From the NCBI GenBank assembly GCA_030373045.1, contig JAUCPW010000009.1, forward strand, positions 1 to 64,000: a stretch of 64,000 nucleotides of DNA. The letters run 5' to 3'. The notes under the pieces were generated by a model. That model did not search any database. It had not been told where the DNA came from and was given only the letters and a program-made list of their open reading frames with translations. The position numbers and the translations under genes are program-made. This document shows positions 42,027 to 49,565 of this stretch, piece after piece (the stretch's first letter is position 1; every line of letters begins with the position of its first letter). This DNA is from Candidatus Fermentibacter sp. (GTDB taxonomy: Bacteria > Fermentibacterota > Fermentibacteria > Fermentibacterales > Fermentibacteraceae).

Positions 42027-42557
42027 ATGAACACACAGGAGATGTTTGGGGACTTCCACCCGCTCGAGAGCAGTTCCTTCCAGTCATTCTGCGAACTGGT
42101 CAAGGTGGGCGACGGCGGCACCCTGGTCACCCAGGGCGAGCAGTCGACGGACTTCTTCGTGCTGCTCAGGGGCTGTCTGAAGGTGATGGACCAGCGCACG
42201 GGCGAGGATTTCGTACTCGCCCAGCTCTGCGAGGGAGACGTGTTCGGCGAGATGTCGTTCCTCGACGGGAGCCCCAGATCGGCCACGGTCATCTCAGAAG
42301 GCGAATCCGAGATACTCCGCATGAGCCGCCAGAGCTTCGCCCTCCTCCAGTCAGTCAACCCGTATCTCGGGCTTCTCATCCTGGTCTTCCTGGGTCGCAT
42401 GATGTCCGGCAGGCTCAGGAGCGTGGACGAGAAGATGGCGGGGATGGCCAGGGAGCGCGACAACAGAGAGCTCTCCGAGCTCCGCAGACTCATCTCCGGC
42501 ATCCGGAGCTCCGTGCGGTCGCAGGTGGGCGATTCCGGAGAATCGGATCTCCTCTAG
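42027..42557 (+). CDS. Cyclic-nucleotide-binding-domain protein (first of a tandem pair)
   Basis: A 176-residue protein, GGAGGGAAGG before ATG. The CNMP domain (about residues 10-125) has GDVFGEMSFLDGSPRSATVIS, close to the phosphate-binding cassette GExxx...R(S/T)A. A helical tail follows (RMMSGRLRSVDEKMAGMARERDNRELSEL). No DNA-binding HTH is seen, so it is not a complete CRP-type regulator. It forms a tandem pair with the next gene, 15 bp away. Confidence 0.82.
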   Translation: MNTQEMFGDFHPLESSSFQSFCELVKVGDGGTLVTQGEQSTDFFVLLRGCLKVMDQRTGEDFVLAQLCEGDVFGEMSFLDGSPRSATVISEGESEILRMSRQSFALLQSVNPYLGLLILVFLGRMMSGRLRSVDEKMAGMARERDNRELSELRRLISGIRSSVRSQVGDSGESDLL

Positions 42558-42572
42558 AACCGGGGGGTGCCA

Positions 42573-43112
42573 ATGTCCGGCGTGAAGAGGGTTTTCCCGC
42601 AGCTCAGCGCCTCCGAGGAGGCCGAGATCCTGTCCGAATGCACCAGGATGGAGGCAGGGGCGGGCACTGCCGTGCTGCGCAAGGGCGAGGGCGGAGGAGA
42701 CCTGTACATCGTCGAATCCGGGGTGTTCAAGGTCTACGAGGAAACCGCCGGCGAGGACTTCGTGCTCGCCCTCCTGAACAGGGGCGACGTGTTCGGCGAG
42801 CTGTCCTTCCTCGACGGGTCGCCCAGGTCGGCCTGCGTGAGATGCCAGAACGACGGGAGTCTCCTGAGGTTCGGAAGGCCGGACTTCCCGAAGCTTCTGC
42901 TGAAGAACCCCTACACAGCCTCCAGGCTTCTCTTCAGCCTGGCCTCGATCGTGTCGGCGCGGCTCAGGAAGGCGGACGAGGCTCTCGCAGTCCTTGCCTT
43001 CGACGAGCCGGACGCGTCGTCCGACGAGATGCACAGACTCGCAGCCGAGATGCACCGGGCCGTCCACATGGAGCTGTCCCCGGGTTCGAGCGAATCGGCG
43101 CTGGAGTTCTGA
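42573..43112 (+). CDS. Cyclic-nucleotide-binding-domain protein (second of a tandem pair)
   Basis: A 179-residue paralogue of the previous gene. ATG 42573 follows GGGGGG; GTG 42567 is possible. The cassette is GDVFGELSFLDGSPRSACVR, so the phosphate-binding Glu and Arg are kept. The tail differs and no HTH is present. Two stand-alone CNMP proteins side by side suggest allosteric regulators of partner enzymes rather than transcription factors. The gene end lies within a tandem DNA duplication. Confidence 0.8.
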   Translation: MSGVKRVFPQLSASEEAEILSECTRMEAGAGTAVLRKGEGGGDLYIVESGVFKVYEETAGEDFVLALLNRGDVFGELSFLDGSPRSACVRCQNDGSLLRFGRPDFPKLLLKNPYTASRLLFSLASIVSARLRKADEALAVLAFDEPDASSDEMHRLAAEMHRAVHMELSPGSSESALEF

Positions 43113-43233
43113 CCCCGGCCGGCCGCCGGCTGGTCTTCAATCCGGCGGGATATGGAGATGCCTCCGGGTTCGAGAGAATCGGCCCCGGGTTCCGACCCCG
43201 GTCGGCTGCCGCTGATCTTCAATCCGACAGGAT
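43078..43233. repeat. Imperfect tandem duplication of about 74 bp
   Basis: 43078-43151 and 43162-43233 align with about 80% identity (CCGGGTTCGAG, GAATCGGC, GACCCCGG and TCTTCAATCCG are shared). The first copy encodes the C-terminus of the second CNMP protein and the second copy, on the other strand, encodes the last residues of rdgB. Confidence 0.8.
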
Positions 43234-43806
43234 GAGGGAGGCGAGCTTCGTGAAGGCCCTCGCCCTGTGGCTCGCGGCGTTCTTCTGGCAGGCGGGGCAT
43301 TCCGCATAGGTACAGCCCAGCGAAGGCACGAAGAACACCGGATCGTAGCCGAAGCCTCCGTCGCCTGCGGGTGTTTCGAGGATGATGCCCTCCACCTCGC
43401 CTGTCGCCGTCACCACGCCGCCGTCCGGGCGGGCGAACGCCGCCGCGGTCCTGAAGAAGGCCTGCCGCGACGCACCCTCCTCCCACTTGAGCACGCGCAG
43501 GAGCTTGGCTACGTTGTCGGCATAGCCCGCGGAGGAGCCTGCGTACCTGGCCGAGTACACGCCGGGGGCGCCCCCGAGAGTCGACACGAACAGCCCCGTA
43601 TCGTCGGCGACGCAGGGCATGGAGGTCGCACGGGCCGCGGCGAGCGCCTTGATCGCGGCGTTCTCCGCTATCGTGCCACCCGTCTCCTCGCAGTCCCAGC
43701 CGGGCATGACGAGGGTCACCGGCACGACCTCTCGAGCCGGACCCTCGAGGATGGCCCTCACTTCGGCCAGCTTGTCGGGGTTGCCCGAGGCCAGGACGAG
43801 TCTCAC
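43219..43806 (-). CDS. rdgB: RdgB/HAM1-type XTP/dITP pyrophosphatase
   Basis: A 195-residue enzyme hydrolysing non-canonical purine triphosphates. Motifs: LASGNPDKLAEVRAIL (start region), DDTGLFVSTLGGAPGVYSARYAG, GYDPVFFVPSLG and SHRARAF. GTG 43806 is supported by GGAG upstream and by the normal start of the family. Here it lies just behind rph, as in the racE-gerM-rph-rdgB cluster of Bacillus. The last residues (LILSD) overlap the DNA duplication described at 43162-43233. Confidence 0.95.
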   Translation of the reverse strand: MRLVLASGNPDKLAEVRAILEGPAREVVPVTLVMPGWDCEETGGTIAENAAIKALAAARATSMPCVADDTGLFVSTLGGAPGVYSARYAGSSAGYADNVAKLLRVLKWEEGASRQAFFRTAAAFARPDGGVVTATGEVEGIILETPAGDGGFGYDPVFFVPSLGCTYAECPACQKNAASHRARAFTKLASLILSD

Positions 43807-43813
43807 GGCCTCG

Positions 43814-44548
43814 CTACTCCCCCGCCGCCAGCTTCTGGCACGGTATGACGTAGCCGAGGATGGAGGACATCGCTGACCGCGCCATCTCCTGGACATCGTC
43901 GAAGGGTATCGGCCTGTGCTCGGCCGAGGCCTGGAGCTCGACGAGGAGCCCTGATGACATGCAGACCACGTTCATGTCCATCATCGCGCCCGAATCCTCT
44001 TCGTAGGTCAGGTCGGTGAGGACGCGGTCGCCCACGATCCCGATGCTCAGCGCTCCGACGAAACCGCGCCAGGGATCGGTCTCGACGTCGCCCCTTTCGA
44101 GGAGCCTCTGGATGGCGAGTCTCAGGGCCACGGCACCGCCCGTGATGGCGGCCACCCTGGTCCCGCCGTCGGCTACGAGCACGTCGCAGTCGATCGTGAT
44201 CGTCCTGTCGGGCAGCTTCGAGAGATCGAGGGTCTGCCTGAGGCTCCGGCCGATGATCCGCTGGATCTCCTGGCTCCTGCCCTTGGTGGCACCGCCCCTG
44301 TCGCGCCTGACGCGCCTGTTCCCGCTGCCCGGGAGCATGTCGTACTCGGCCGTCACCCAGCCGCCGCTCTTCGGGGCGATGAACGGCGGCACCCTGTTCT
44401 CGATGCTGGCCGAGCAGAGGACCCGTGTCTCTCCCCAGGAGATCAGCACGCTCCCCTCGGGGGATGGCTGGAAGCCCGTCTCGAACGATATCTCCCTGAC
44501 GTCCGAATCTCCCCTGCCGTCGCTCCTGGTCCTGGCGCCTTCAGGCAT
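43814..44548 (-). CDS. rph: Ribonuclease PH
   Basis: A 244-residue phosphorolytic 3'-5' exoribonuclease that trims tRNA 3' ends. R-S-D-G-R-G near the N-terminus, NRRVRRDRGGATKGRSQEIQRIIGRSLR, DCDVLVADGGTRVAAITGG and YEEDSGAMMDMNVV are characteristic. ATG 44548 (6 nt after GGAGG) is favoured over GTG 44551. It overlaps murI by 8 nt and precedes rdgB, a conserved pairing. Confidence 0.96.
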   Translation of the reverse strand: MPEGARTRSDGRGDSDVREISFETGFQPSPEGSVLISWGETRVLCSASIENRVPPFIAPKSGGWVTAEYDMLPGSGNRRVRRDRGGATKGRSQEIQRIIGRSLRQTLDLSKLPDRTITIDCDVLVADGGTRVAAITGGAVALRLAIQRLLERGDVETDPWRGFVGALSIGIVGDRVLTDLTYEEDSGAMMDMNVVCMSSGLLVELQASAEHRPIPFDDVQEMARSAMSSILGYVIPCQKLAAGE

Positions 44549-45356
44549 CACCGACCTCCACCTGGGTTACTAGCGGTATGGAGCGGCCCAGGAACCTCTG
44601 GGCGATCTCCTGGAACTTGAGCGGGATGTCACTTACATAGAAGGAATGGGAAGGAAGACCCGGAACGCCGGGCCCGCTCAGGAGCCCCGCCTCCCCCAGC
44701 GTCCGGCCTACGACCGATGCCGTCGATTCGGCCGAATCCACCAGGGCGACCTCCGGTCCGAGCACGTGGCCCAGGACCGCCTTGAGGAGCGGGTAATGGG
44801 TGCAGCCCAGCACGAGCGTGTCGATCTTCTCGCGCAGAAGGGGGGCCATGTATTCCTCGACCACGAGAGTGGTGATCCTGTGGTCGAGCCAGCCCTCCTC
44901 CACGAGGGGGACGAGGAGGGGACAGGGCTGGGCCACTACGGTCCGGATTCCCCCCGCCTCCCTGAGGGCCTTCTGATACGCTCCGCTGGAGATCGTGCCG
45001 TTGGTCCCGATCACGCCGACGATGCCGCTCCTGGTCGCCCGGGCGGCGGCCGAGGCCCCGGGTTCGATCACGCCGATGACGGGTACGCTGCTCCCGCCGC
45101 GCAGGGCCGGCATGCTGACGGACGAGGCGGTGTTGCAGGCGGCGACCAGCAGCTTGACGCCCTTGCGGAGGAGGAATGCGGAATCCTCCAGGGAGAAGCG
45201 TATGACTGTCTCGGGCGACTTGGATCCGTACGGGACCCGGGCGGTGTCTCCGAAATAGATGACGGACTCGTCCGGGAGCTGCCTCGTTATCTCCCGGACG
45301 ACCGTGAGGCCCCCTATGCCCGAATCGAAGACGCCTATCGGAGCGGTGCGGTCCAA
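44541..45356 (-). CDS. murI: Glutamate racemase
   Basis: A 271-residue enzyme making D-glutamate for peptidoglycan. FDSGIGGLTVVREI, the first catalytic Cys in VAACNTAS, the second in LVLGCTHYPLL, and YFGDTARVPYG are all present. The start is a TTG (45356); no better codon occurs in front of the conserved PIGVFDSG. It sits between the GerM-like gene and rph. Confidence 0.95.
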   Translation of the reverse strand: MDRTAPIGVFDSGIGGLTVVREITRQLPDESVIYFGDTARVPYGSKSPETVIRFSLEDSAFLLRKGVKLLVAACNTASSVSMPALRGGSSVPVIGVIEPGASAAARATRSGIVGVIGTNGTISSGAYQKALREAGGIRTVVAQPCPLLVPLVEEGWLDHRITTLVVEEYMAPLLREKIDTLVLGCTHYPLLKAVLGHVLGPEVALVDSAESTASVVGRTLGEAGLLSGPGVPGLPSHSFYVSDIPLKFQEIAQRFLGRSIPLVTQVEVGDA

Positions 45357-45361
45357 GACCG

Positions 45362-45970
45362 TCAGATGGCGTCGGGGACGCCGCGCAGCGGGAGCCCGTC
45401 GGGGAATCCGTCCATGGTGGCTCCGGAGACCAGCGGGATGAGCCTGGTGTAGTTCACGAACCTGCCCTCCACCGTCCGGGCGAGGCCCGCGGGGTCGTAG
45501 GTCCCCGGGAGGTCGGCATAGAGAGTGTCGCTCCGCGGGAACACGAACACCCTTTCGAGCTGGGTGTCCTCGAAGCCGGCACAGGCAGCCCAGGCCTCGA
45601 CCAGCAGCATCGTCTCCAGGGGGATGTCCGAAGTGGCAGGGGCTTCGGGGAGCTGGACCACGACGGCGTCGGATCCCGCCGAGACGAAGAGCGAGCACGG
45701 GGTCGCGGGCCAGGATGTCTGCGGGAGTTCGGCCACCTGCTCTTCGCGGCTCACGGCAGTGCTGTCCGGGAGAGGGACGACGAGGGAATCGGGAACGGGG
45801 ATGTCGCCGGCGAGAGCCTCCTCATCGGCCTGGGCATCGGAGAGTCCGAGCCGGCTGTTCATGATCCTGAGCCCTGCAAAGAGCAGGAGGGACAGGGCCG
45901 CGATCACTGCGAGTTCGATCAGGATGCCCCTCAGTAGCGGATCCCTGGTTCTGCCGGGCATTTCGTTCAT
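45362..45970 (-). CDS. GerM-like secreted or membrane-anchored protein
   Basis: A 202-residue protein from ATG 45970 (ATGA overlap with the amidase). One N-terminal membrane helix (GILIELAVIAALSLLLFAG), an acidic linker, then a domain in which LVEAWAACAGFE, LYADLPGTYDPAGLARTVEG and GFPDGLPLRGVP follow the GerMN layout. Sequence similarity is weak. The order amidase-GerM-MurI-rph-rdgB corresponds to the racE/gerM/rph/rdgB arrangement in Bacillus, which supports the assignment. Likely a cell-wall-associated accessory to the amidase. Confidence 0.6.
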   Translation of the reverse strand: MNEMPGRTRDPLLRGILIELAVIAALSLLLFAGLRIMNSRLGLSDAQADEEALAGDIPVPDSLVVPLPDSTAVSREEQVAELPQTSWPATPCSLFVSAGSDAVVVQLPEAPATSDIPLETMLLVEAWAACAGFEDTQLERVFVFPRSDTLYADLPGTYDPAGLARTVEGRFVNYTRLIPLVSGATMDGFPDGLPLRGVPDAI

Positions 45971-47103
45971 CTCCCCCGTGTGTTTGCGAATGCTTCGATT
46001 CCCGCAACAATAGCCCGCGCGGTCCGGAACCGGAAGTCCAGATCCCGGAGGAGGCCCTCCTCGCCCGGATTCGAGATGAAGGCCACCTCGAGGAGCACCG
46101 ATGGCATCCACGCCCCCCTGAGGACGTAGAAGCCGGCCTGTTTAACCCCTCTGTCCGATCCGGAGGGCCACTCCCCCGACATGCTCCTCTGCAGGCTCTC
46201 GGCCAGGCTGCTGCTCTGGCTGAGATACAGGTTCTGCGCGATGTCGGCCAGCAGGAACGACAGGGCTCCGCCATCGGACTCCGGCTCAGGGTCGCCGTAC
46301 AGTTCGGCCACTCCGTTCTCCATGGCGGCTACCGCCCTCGCGTCATCGGTCCTGGCGAGGCTGAGGAAGTAGGTCTCGAAGCCTCCCGCCCCGCGGTTGG
46401 TGCTCGCATTGCAGTGGATGCTCACGAACAGGTCCGCCCTCGCGCGGTTGGCGAACCGGGTCCTCTCTCCCAGGGAAACGTAGGTATCGGTATCCCGCGT
46501 CATGAGGACTTCAACTCCCGGCATGCCCAGGGCGAGCAGATCCCTGACGAGAAGGGCGATTTCGAGATTCCTGTCCTTCTCTGCGTCGCCGCTGGGTCCC
46601 ACCGCCCCGGGGTCCCTGCCGCCATGCCCCGGATCGAGGACGATGCAGTCGAAGTCCGAGAGCCATGGAGCCGGGAGCCCCGAGGAGAGTGCGGCCAGGG
46701 CGAGCGAGTCGGACGATGCTGCGGGGCCGGCCGGCTCGTCGGGAGGCCCCGCCCATGACAACGCAGGAAGGTCGAATCCCACCGCCGATCTGAAGAAGAC
46801 CACCAGGGTCAGGCTGTCGGCGCTCAGGGCCCAGTCGACGGACTGTACGAGCGGGCTCCCTGCGGCCCTCAGGGTGGTGCCGTCACTGGACACGGACAGG
46901 CTCTCGATCCAGAACGATCCCCGGGGCGGAGCGGGGGGCAGTGTGAACCCGGTGCGCACCAGCACCGTGAAGCCCTCTGCAATGAGGGACGGCGACATGG
47001 CGGAGTCGCTGACGATCTCGAGAAGCGCACCGTCCGGCCTGGGTACGACTCTGACGCCGGGCGCCTGGACAAGCGCCAGGATCGCCAGGAGGAGGTCAGT
47101 CAC
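45967..47103 (-). CDS. N-acetylmuramoyl-L-alanine amidase (Amidase_3)
   Basis: A 378-residue exported protein. N-terminal signal (LLLAILALVQAPG), a beta-rich AMIN-like region to about residue 150, then the Amidase_3 catalytic domain: IVLDPGHGGRDPGAVG (zinc His), EIAL, SIHCNAS (zinc His) and SVLLEVAFISN (catalytic Glu). It cleaves the bond between MurNAc and the stem peptide during cell separation. The start is GTG 47103; the gene overlaps the end of smpB by 8 nt. Confidence 0.92.
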   Translation of the reverse strand: MTDLLLAILALVQAPGVRVVPRPDGALLEIVSDSAMSPSLIAEGFTVLVRTGFTLPPAPPRGSFWIESLSVSSDGTTLRAAGSPLVQSVDWALSADSLTLVVFFRSAVGFDLPALSWAGPPDEPAGPAASSDSLALAALSSGLPAPWLSDFDCIVLDPGHGGRDPGAVGPSGDAEKDRNLEIALLVRDLLALGMPGVEVLMTRDTDTYVSLGERTRFANRARADLFVSIHCNASTNRGAGGFETYFLSLARTDDARAVAAMENGVAELYGDPEPESDGGALSFLLADIAQNLYLSQSSSLAESLQRSMSGEWPSGSDRGVKQAGFYVLRGAWMPSVLLEVAFISNPGEEGLLRDLDFRFRTARAIVAGIEAFANTRGR

Positions 47104-47548
47104 GCCTGACCTTCATGGCGGCCTCGATCCTCCGGCGGTCGTCGCGCCTGGCTATCTCCTCCCGCCTGTCGTGCTCCCTGCGGCCCCTGCAGACACCCAG
47201 GAGCATCTTCACGATACCGTTGCTGTAGTGGAGATCGAGCGGAACGAGGGTCAGACCCTTCTCCTCTATCCTGCGCCTCAGCCTGTCGAGCTCCCTCCTG
47301 TGCGCGAGGAGCTTCCGCCTCCGGTTCGGGGGATGGTTCTCCCGGGCCTGGTCGTATTCGGGCACGTGCATGCCCGTGACCCATAGCTGGCCCCTGTCGT
47401 CGAAGGAGGCATAGGAGCCGGCCAGGCCGGAACCGCCCTCCCTGACGGACCTTGCCTCCGTCCCCCTGAGAACGAGGCCGACCTCGACCGTGTCGAGGAT
47501 CTCGTAATCGTAGAACGCTCTCCTGTTGCGGGTGATCGAATCCTTCAG
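47096..47548 (-). CDS. smpB: SsrA-binding protein SmpB with a CTG start
   Basis: A 150-residue tmRNA partner. Family motifs: RNRRAFYDYEILD near the start, VLRGTEARSVREG, SYASFDDRGQLWVTGMHVPEY, NRRRKLLAHRRELDRL, KGLTLVPLDLHY and a basic C-tail. No ATG, GTG or TTG exists between the in-frame stop at 47561-47563 and RNRRAF, and none until well inside the conserved domain. The only plausible start is CTG 47548, five nt after CCGGAGG. The tmRNA gene itself was not found in the window. Confidence 0.93.
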   Translation of the reverse strand: MKDSITRNRRAFYDYEILDTVEVGLVLRGTEARSVREGGSGLAGSYASFDDRGQLWVTGMHVPEYDQARENHPPNRRRKLLAHRRELDRLRRRIEEKGLTLVPLDLHYSNGIVKMLLGVCRGRREHDRREEIARRDDRRRIEAAMKVRRD

Positions 47549-47563
47549 GGGATCCTCCGGTCA

Positions 47564-47592
47564 TTGACGCCCGGCCCCGGCCGGGCTAGAAT
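47564..47592 (+). promoter_or_regulatory. Promoter of tRNA-Leu
   Basis: TTGACG (47564-47569), 17-nt spacer, TAGAAT (47587-47592). The tRNA 5' end lies 13 nt after the -10. Confidence 0.82.
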
Positions 47593-47604
47593 CTCGCGCC
47601 CGGT

Positions 47605-47690
47605 GCCGAAGTGGCGAAATGGCAGACGCGCTAGGTTCAGGACCTAGTAAGGGAAACCTTGTGGGGGTTCAAGTCCCCCCTTCGGCACCA
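47605..47690 (+). tRNA. tRNA-Leu (CAG)
   Basis: An 86-nt class II tRNA. Acceptor GCCGAAG/CTTCGGC, anticodon arm CTAGG-TTCAGGA-CCTAG (anticodon CAG), long variable arm (TAAGGGAAACCTT), T-arm GGTTCAAGTCC, discriminator A and an encoded CCA. The last 22 nt overlap the 3' end of the oppositely oriented oadB-like gene. Confidence 0.98.
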
Positions 47691-48913
47691 GACTTCCTCC
47701 TCAGACGCGAGACGCCCTTCATCACCTGTACGGTCAGCCCGATCATCACCAGCCCGAGCAGGACCTTGCCCATTCCTCCCGCCAGTATCGACAGACCCTC
47801 CGAGACACCGGTGGTGTCGCCGGTACGGATGCAGAGATCCAGCAGGACCCCGCCTGCCAGGACCGATCCGATCTGTCCGGAGACATTGGCGCTGACGGCG
47901 TGCATGAGCAGGAAGTTGCCCTTGTCCTCCTCCCGTCCGAGCTGCTGGACCAGCCTTGCGGACATGGGGAAGGACGAGAGGCCGGCGGCCCCGATCAGGG
48001 GGTTCACCCTGACGCCGAGGGCATGGAGGATCTTGCCCATGCCCACGCCGAACGCGGTCGAGACGATGAAGGCCAGGAGCCCGAGCCCGAAGATCAGGAG
48101 GGTCTCCGTCTGAAGGAAGATGTCCGCCCGCATGGTGGAGCCCACTGCGATCCCGAGGAACAGGGTCACTAGGCTGGCGAGCGTGTTGCGGGCCGAAGCC
48201 GCGAGGCTCTCCGTGGCGCCGGAGGTGGCGAGGATGTTGCCGAACATCAGTGTGCCTATCAGGGGGATGCTCAGGGGGCTGAGCATGGCGCTGATGAGGA
48301 TGATGGTGTATGGGAAGATCTTGAGAAGGACCGGCGGCACTCCGGTCTCCGATGTCGGCATCCTCACCGCCCGCTCCCTGCGGGTGGTCATCAGCCTCAT
48401 GATCGGGGGCTGGATGAGAGGCACCAGGGCCATGTAGGAGTAGGCCGCCAGGGTGACCGACCCGACTATGCGCGGGGCCAGCCTCGACGCCACCACGATG
48501 GAGGTCGGGCCGTCCGCGGTGCCGATGACGCCTATGGACGCGGCCTCGAAGAGCGGGAACCCCGCAATGAGAGCGGCGAGGAGGGCACCGAAGATCCCCA
48601 CCTGGCCGGCCGCGCCGAAGACCACGAGCCAGGGCCTCTCGAGAAGGGGCTTGAAGTCGAGCATGGCCCCTATCGCGACGAATATCAGGAGGGGGAACAG
48701 CTCGTTGGAGATGCCGTACTGGTAGAGGAGCCCCAGGAAGGAATGGGCCTCCCTCATGGGCGAGAGGGGGAGGTTCACGAGGACCATCCCGAGCCCGATC
48801 GGGAGCAGCAGGAGAGGCTCGTATCCCTTCCTGACGGCGAAACCTATCAGAGCCAGGCCGAAGGCTATCATCGCGGCCTCGCCCGGACTCGGGAGATAGA
48901 GACCCCAGTTCAT
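47669..48913 (-). CDS. Sodium-pumping decarboxylase beta subunit (OadB/MmdB/GcdB)
   Basis: A 414-residue integral membrane protein. KKGYEPLLLLPIG-type GYEPLLLLPIGLGM near the start, GTADGPTSI (the conserved Asp of the Na+ path), SPLSIPLIGTLMFGNILATSG, GVRVNPLIGAAGLSSFPMSARLVQ and NVSGQIGSVLAGG are characteristic. The beta subunit couples decarboxylation of a biotin-linked carboxylate to Na+ export. No biotinylated alpha or gamma subunit is adjacent, so it is an orphan here. ATG 48913 overlaps the rmlC stop. The C-terminal codons are antisense to the 3' end of tRNA-Leu. Confidence 0.9.
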   Translation of the reverse strand: MNWGLYLPSPGEAAMIAFGLALIGFAVRKGYEPLLLLPIGLGMVLVNLPLSPMREAHSFLGLLYQYGISNELFPLLIFVAIGAMLDFKPLLERPWLVVFGAAGQVGIFGALLAALIAGFPLFEAASIGVIGTADGPTSIVVASRLAPRIVGSVTLAAYSYMALVPLIQPPIMRLMTTRRERAVRMPTSETGVPPVLLKIFPYTIILISAMLSPLSIPLIGTLMFGNILATSGATESLAASARNTLASLVTLFLGIAVGSTMRADIFLQTETLLIFGLGLLAFIVSTAFGVGMGKILHALGVRVNPLIGAAGLSSFPMSARLVQQLGREEDKGNFLLMHAVSANVSGQIGSVLAGGVLLDLCIRTGDTTGVSEGLSILAGGMGKVLLGLVMIGLTVQVMKGVSRLRRKSGAEGGT

Positions 48914-49458
48914 ATGCCTGTTTTCCTCCTGAAGGCCAGCGGGCCCGCAGACGAGAGAGGCGGGTTCGAGGAATCGCGTCCGCTGAGCACGGGATCGACG
49001 ACACCCCAGTCGATACCGTTCTCCGGGTCGTTCCATGCCGTGCCGTACTCGTCGCTGCCGTCGTAGAGGGCGTTGACCACATAGACCATCGAGCAGTCGG
49101 TCAGCGCGAGGTATCCGTGCGCGACCCCCGGGGGTATCAGCACCGACGAGCCCGAACCGGCGGAGAGCGGCAGGCTCGTCGAAACTCCGAGAGTGGGAGA
49201 TCCGGGTCTCAGGTCGATGAAGCCGGCAAGCATCTCGCCATCGACGGGAATCCAGAGGTCGTGCTGCCTGAGATGATAGTGGAGGCCCCGCAGGACCCCC
49301 GATCTCGATCTCGTGCAGTTCACCTGCAGGTCGCCGCCGAAGACCCCCCCGAACCAGGAGGAGCGGAAGACCTCGCTGAAGCTCCCCCGGTCGTCGGGGA
49401 AGAAGGGTGCGTCCACCGTGAGGAGGCCGTCTATCCCGGCCCCGGCTCTGCTGTCCAA
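48910..49458 (-). CDS. rmlC: dTDP-4-dehydrorhamnose 3,5-epimerase-like protein
   Basis: A 182-residue cupin from TTG 49458, GGAGG upstream. FPDDRGSFSEVFR, the catalytic His in VLRGLHYHL, VDGEMLAGFIDLRPGSPTLG, LIPPGVAHGYLALTD and Y-x-x-x-DEYGTAWNDPENGIDW match RmlC. It epimerises C3 and C5 on the way to dTDP-L-rhamnose. rmlA, rmlB and rmlD are not in the window. Confidence 0.9.
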   Translation of the reverse strand: MDSRAGAGIDGLLTVDAPFFPDDRGSFSEVFRSSWFGGVFGGDLQVNCTRSRSGVLRGLHYHLRQHDLWIPVDGEMLAGFIDLRPGSPTLGVSTSLPLSAGSGSSVLIPPGVAHGYLALTDCSMVYVVNALYDGSDEYGTAWNDPENGIDWGVVDPVLSGRDSSNPPLSSAGPLAFRRKTGI

Positions 49459-49565
49459 GGAGCCTCCATCCCTCGCGGGGCTTCATGACAAGCGGCCCCG
49501 CCGGCTTTAGATTGCCCGACAAGCATACACAACACGCGCACGTCCCTGCAAACGCGGAGGCCGCG

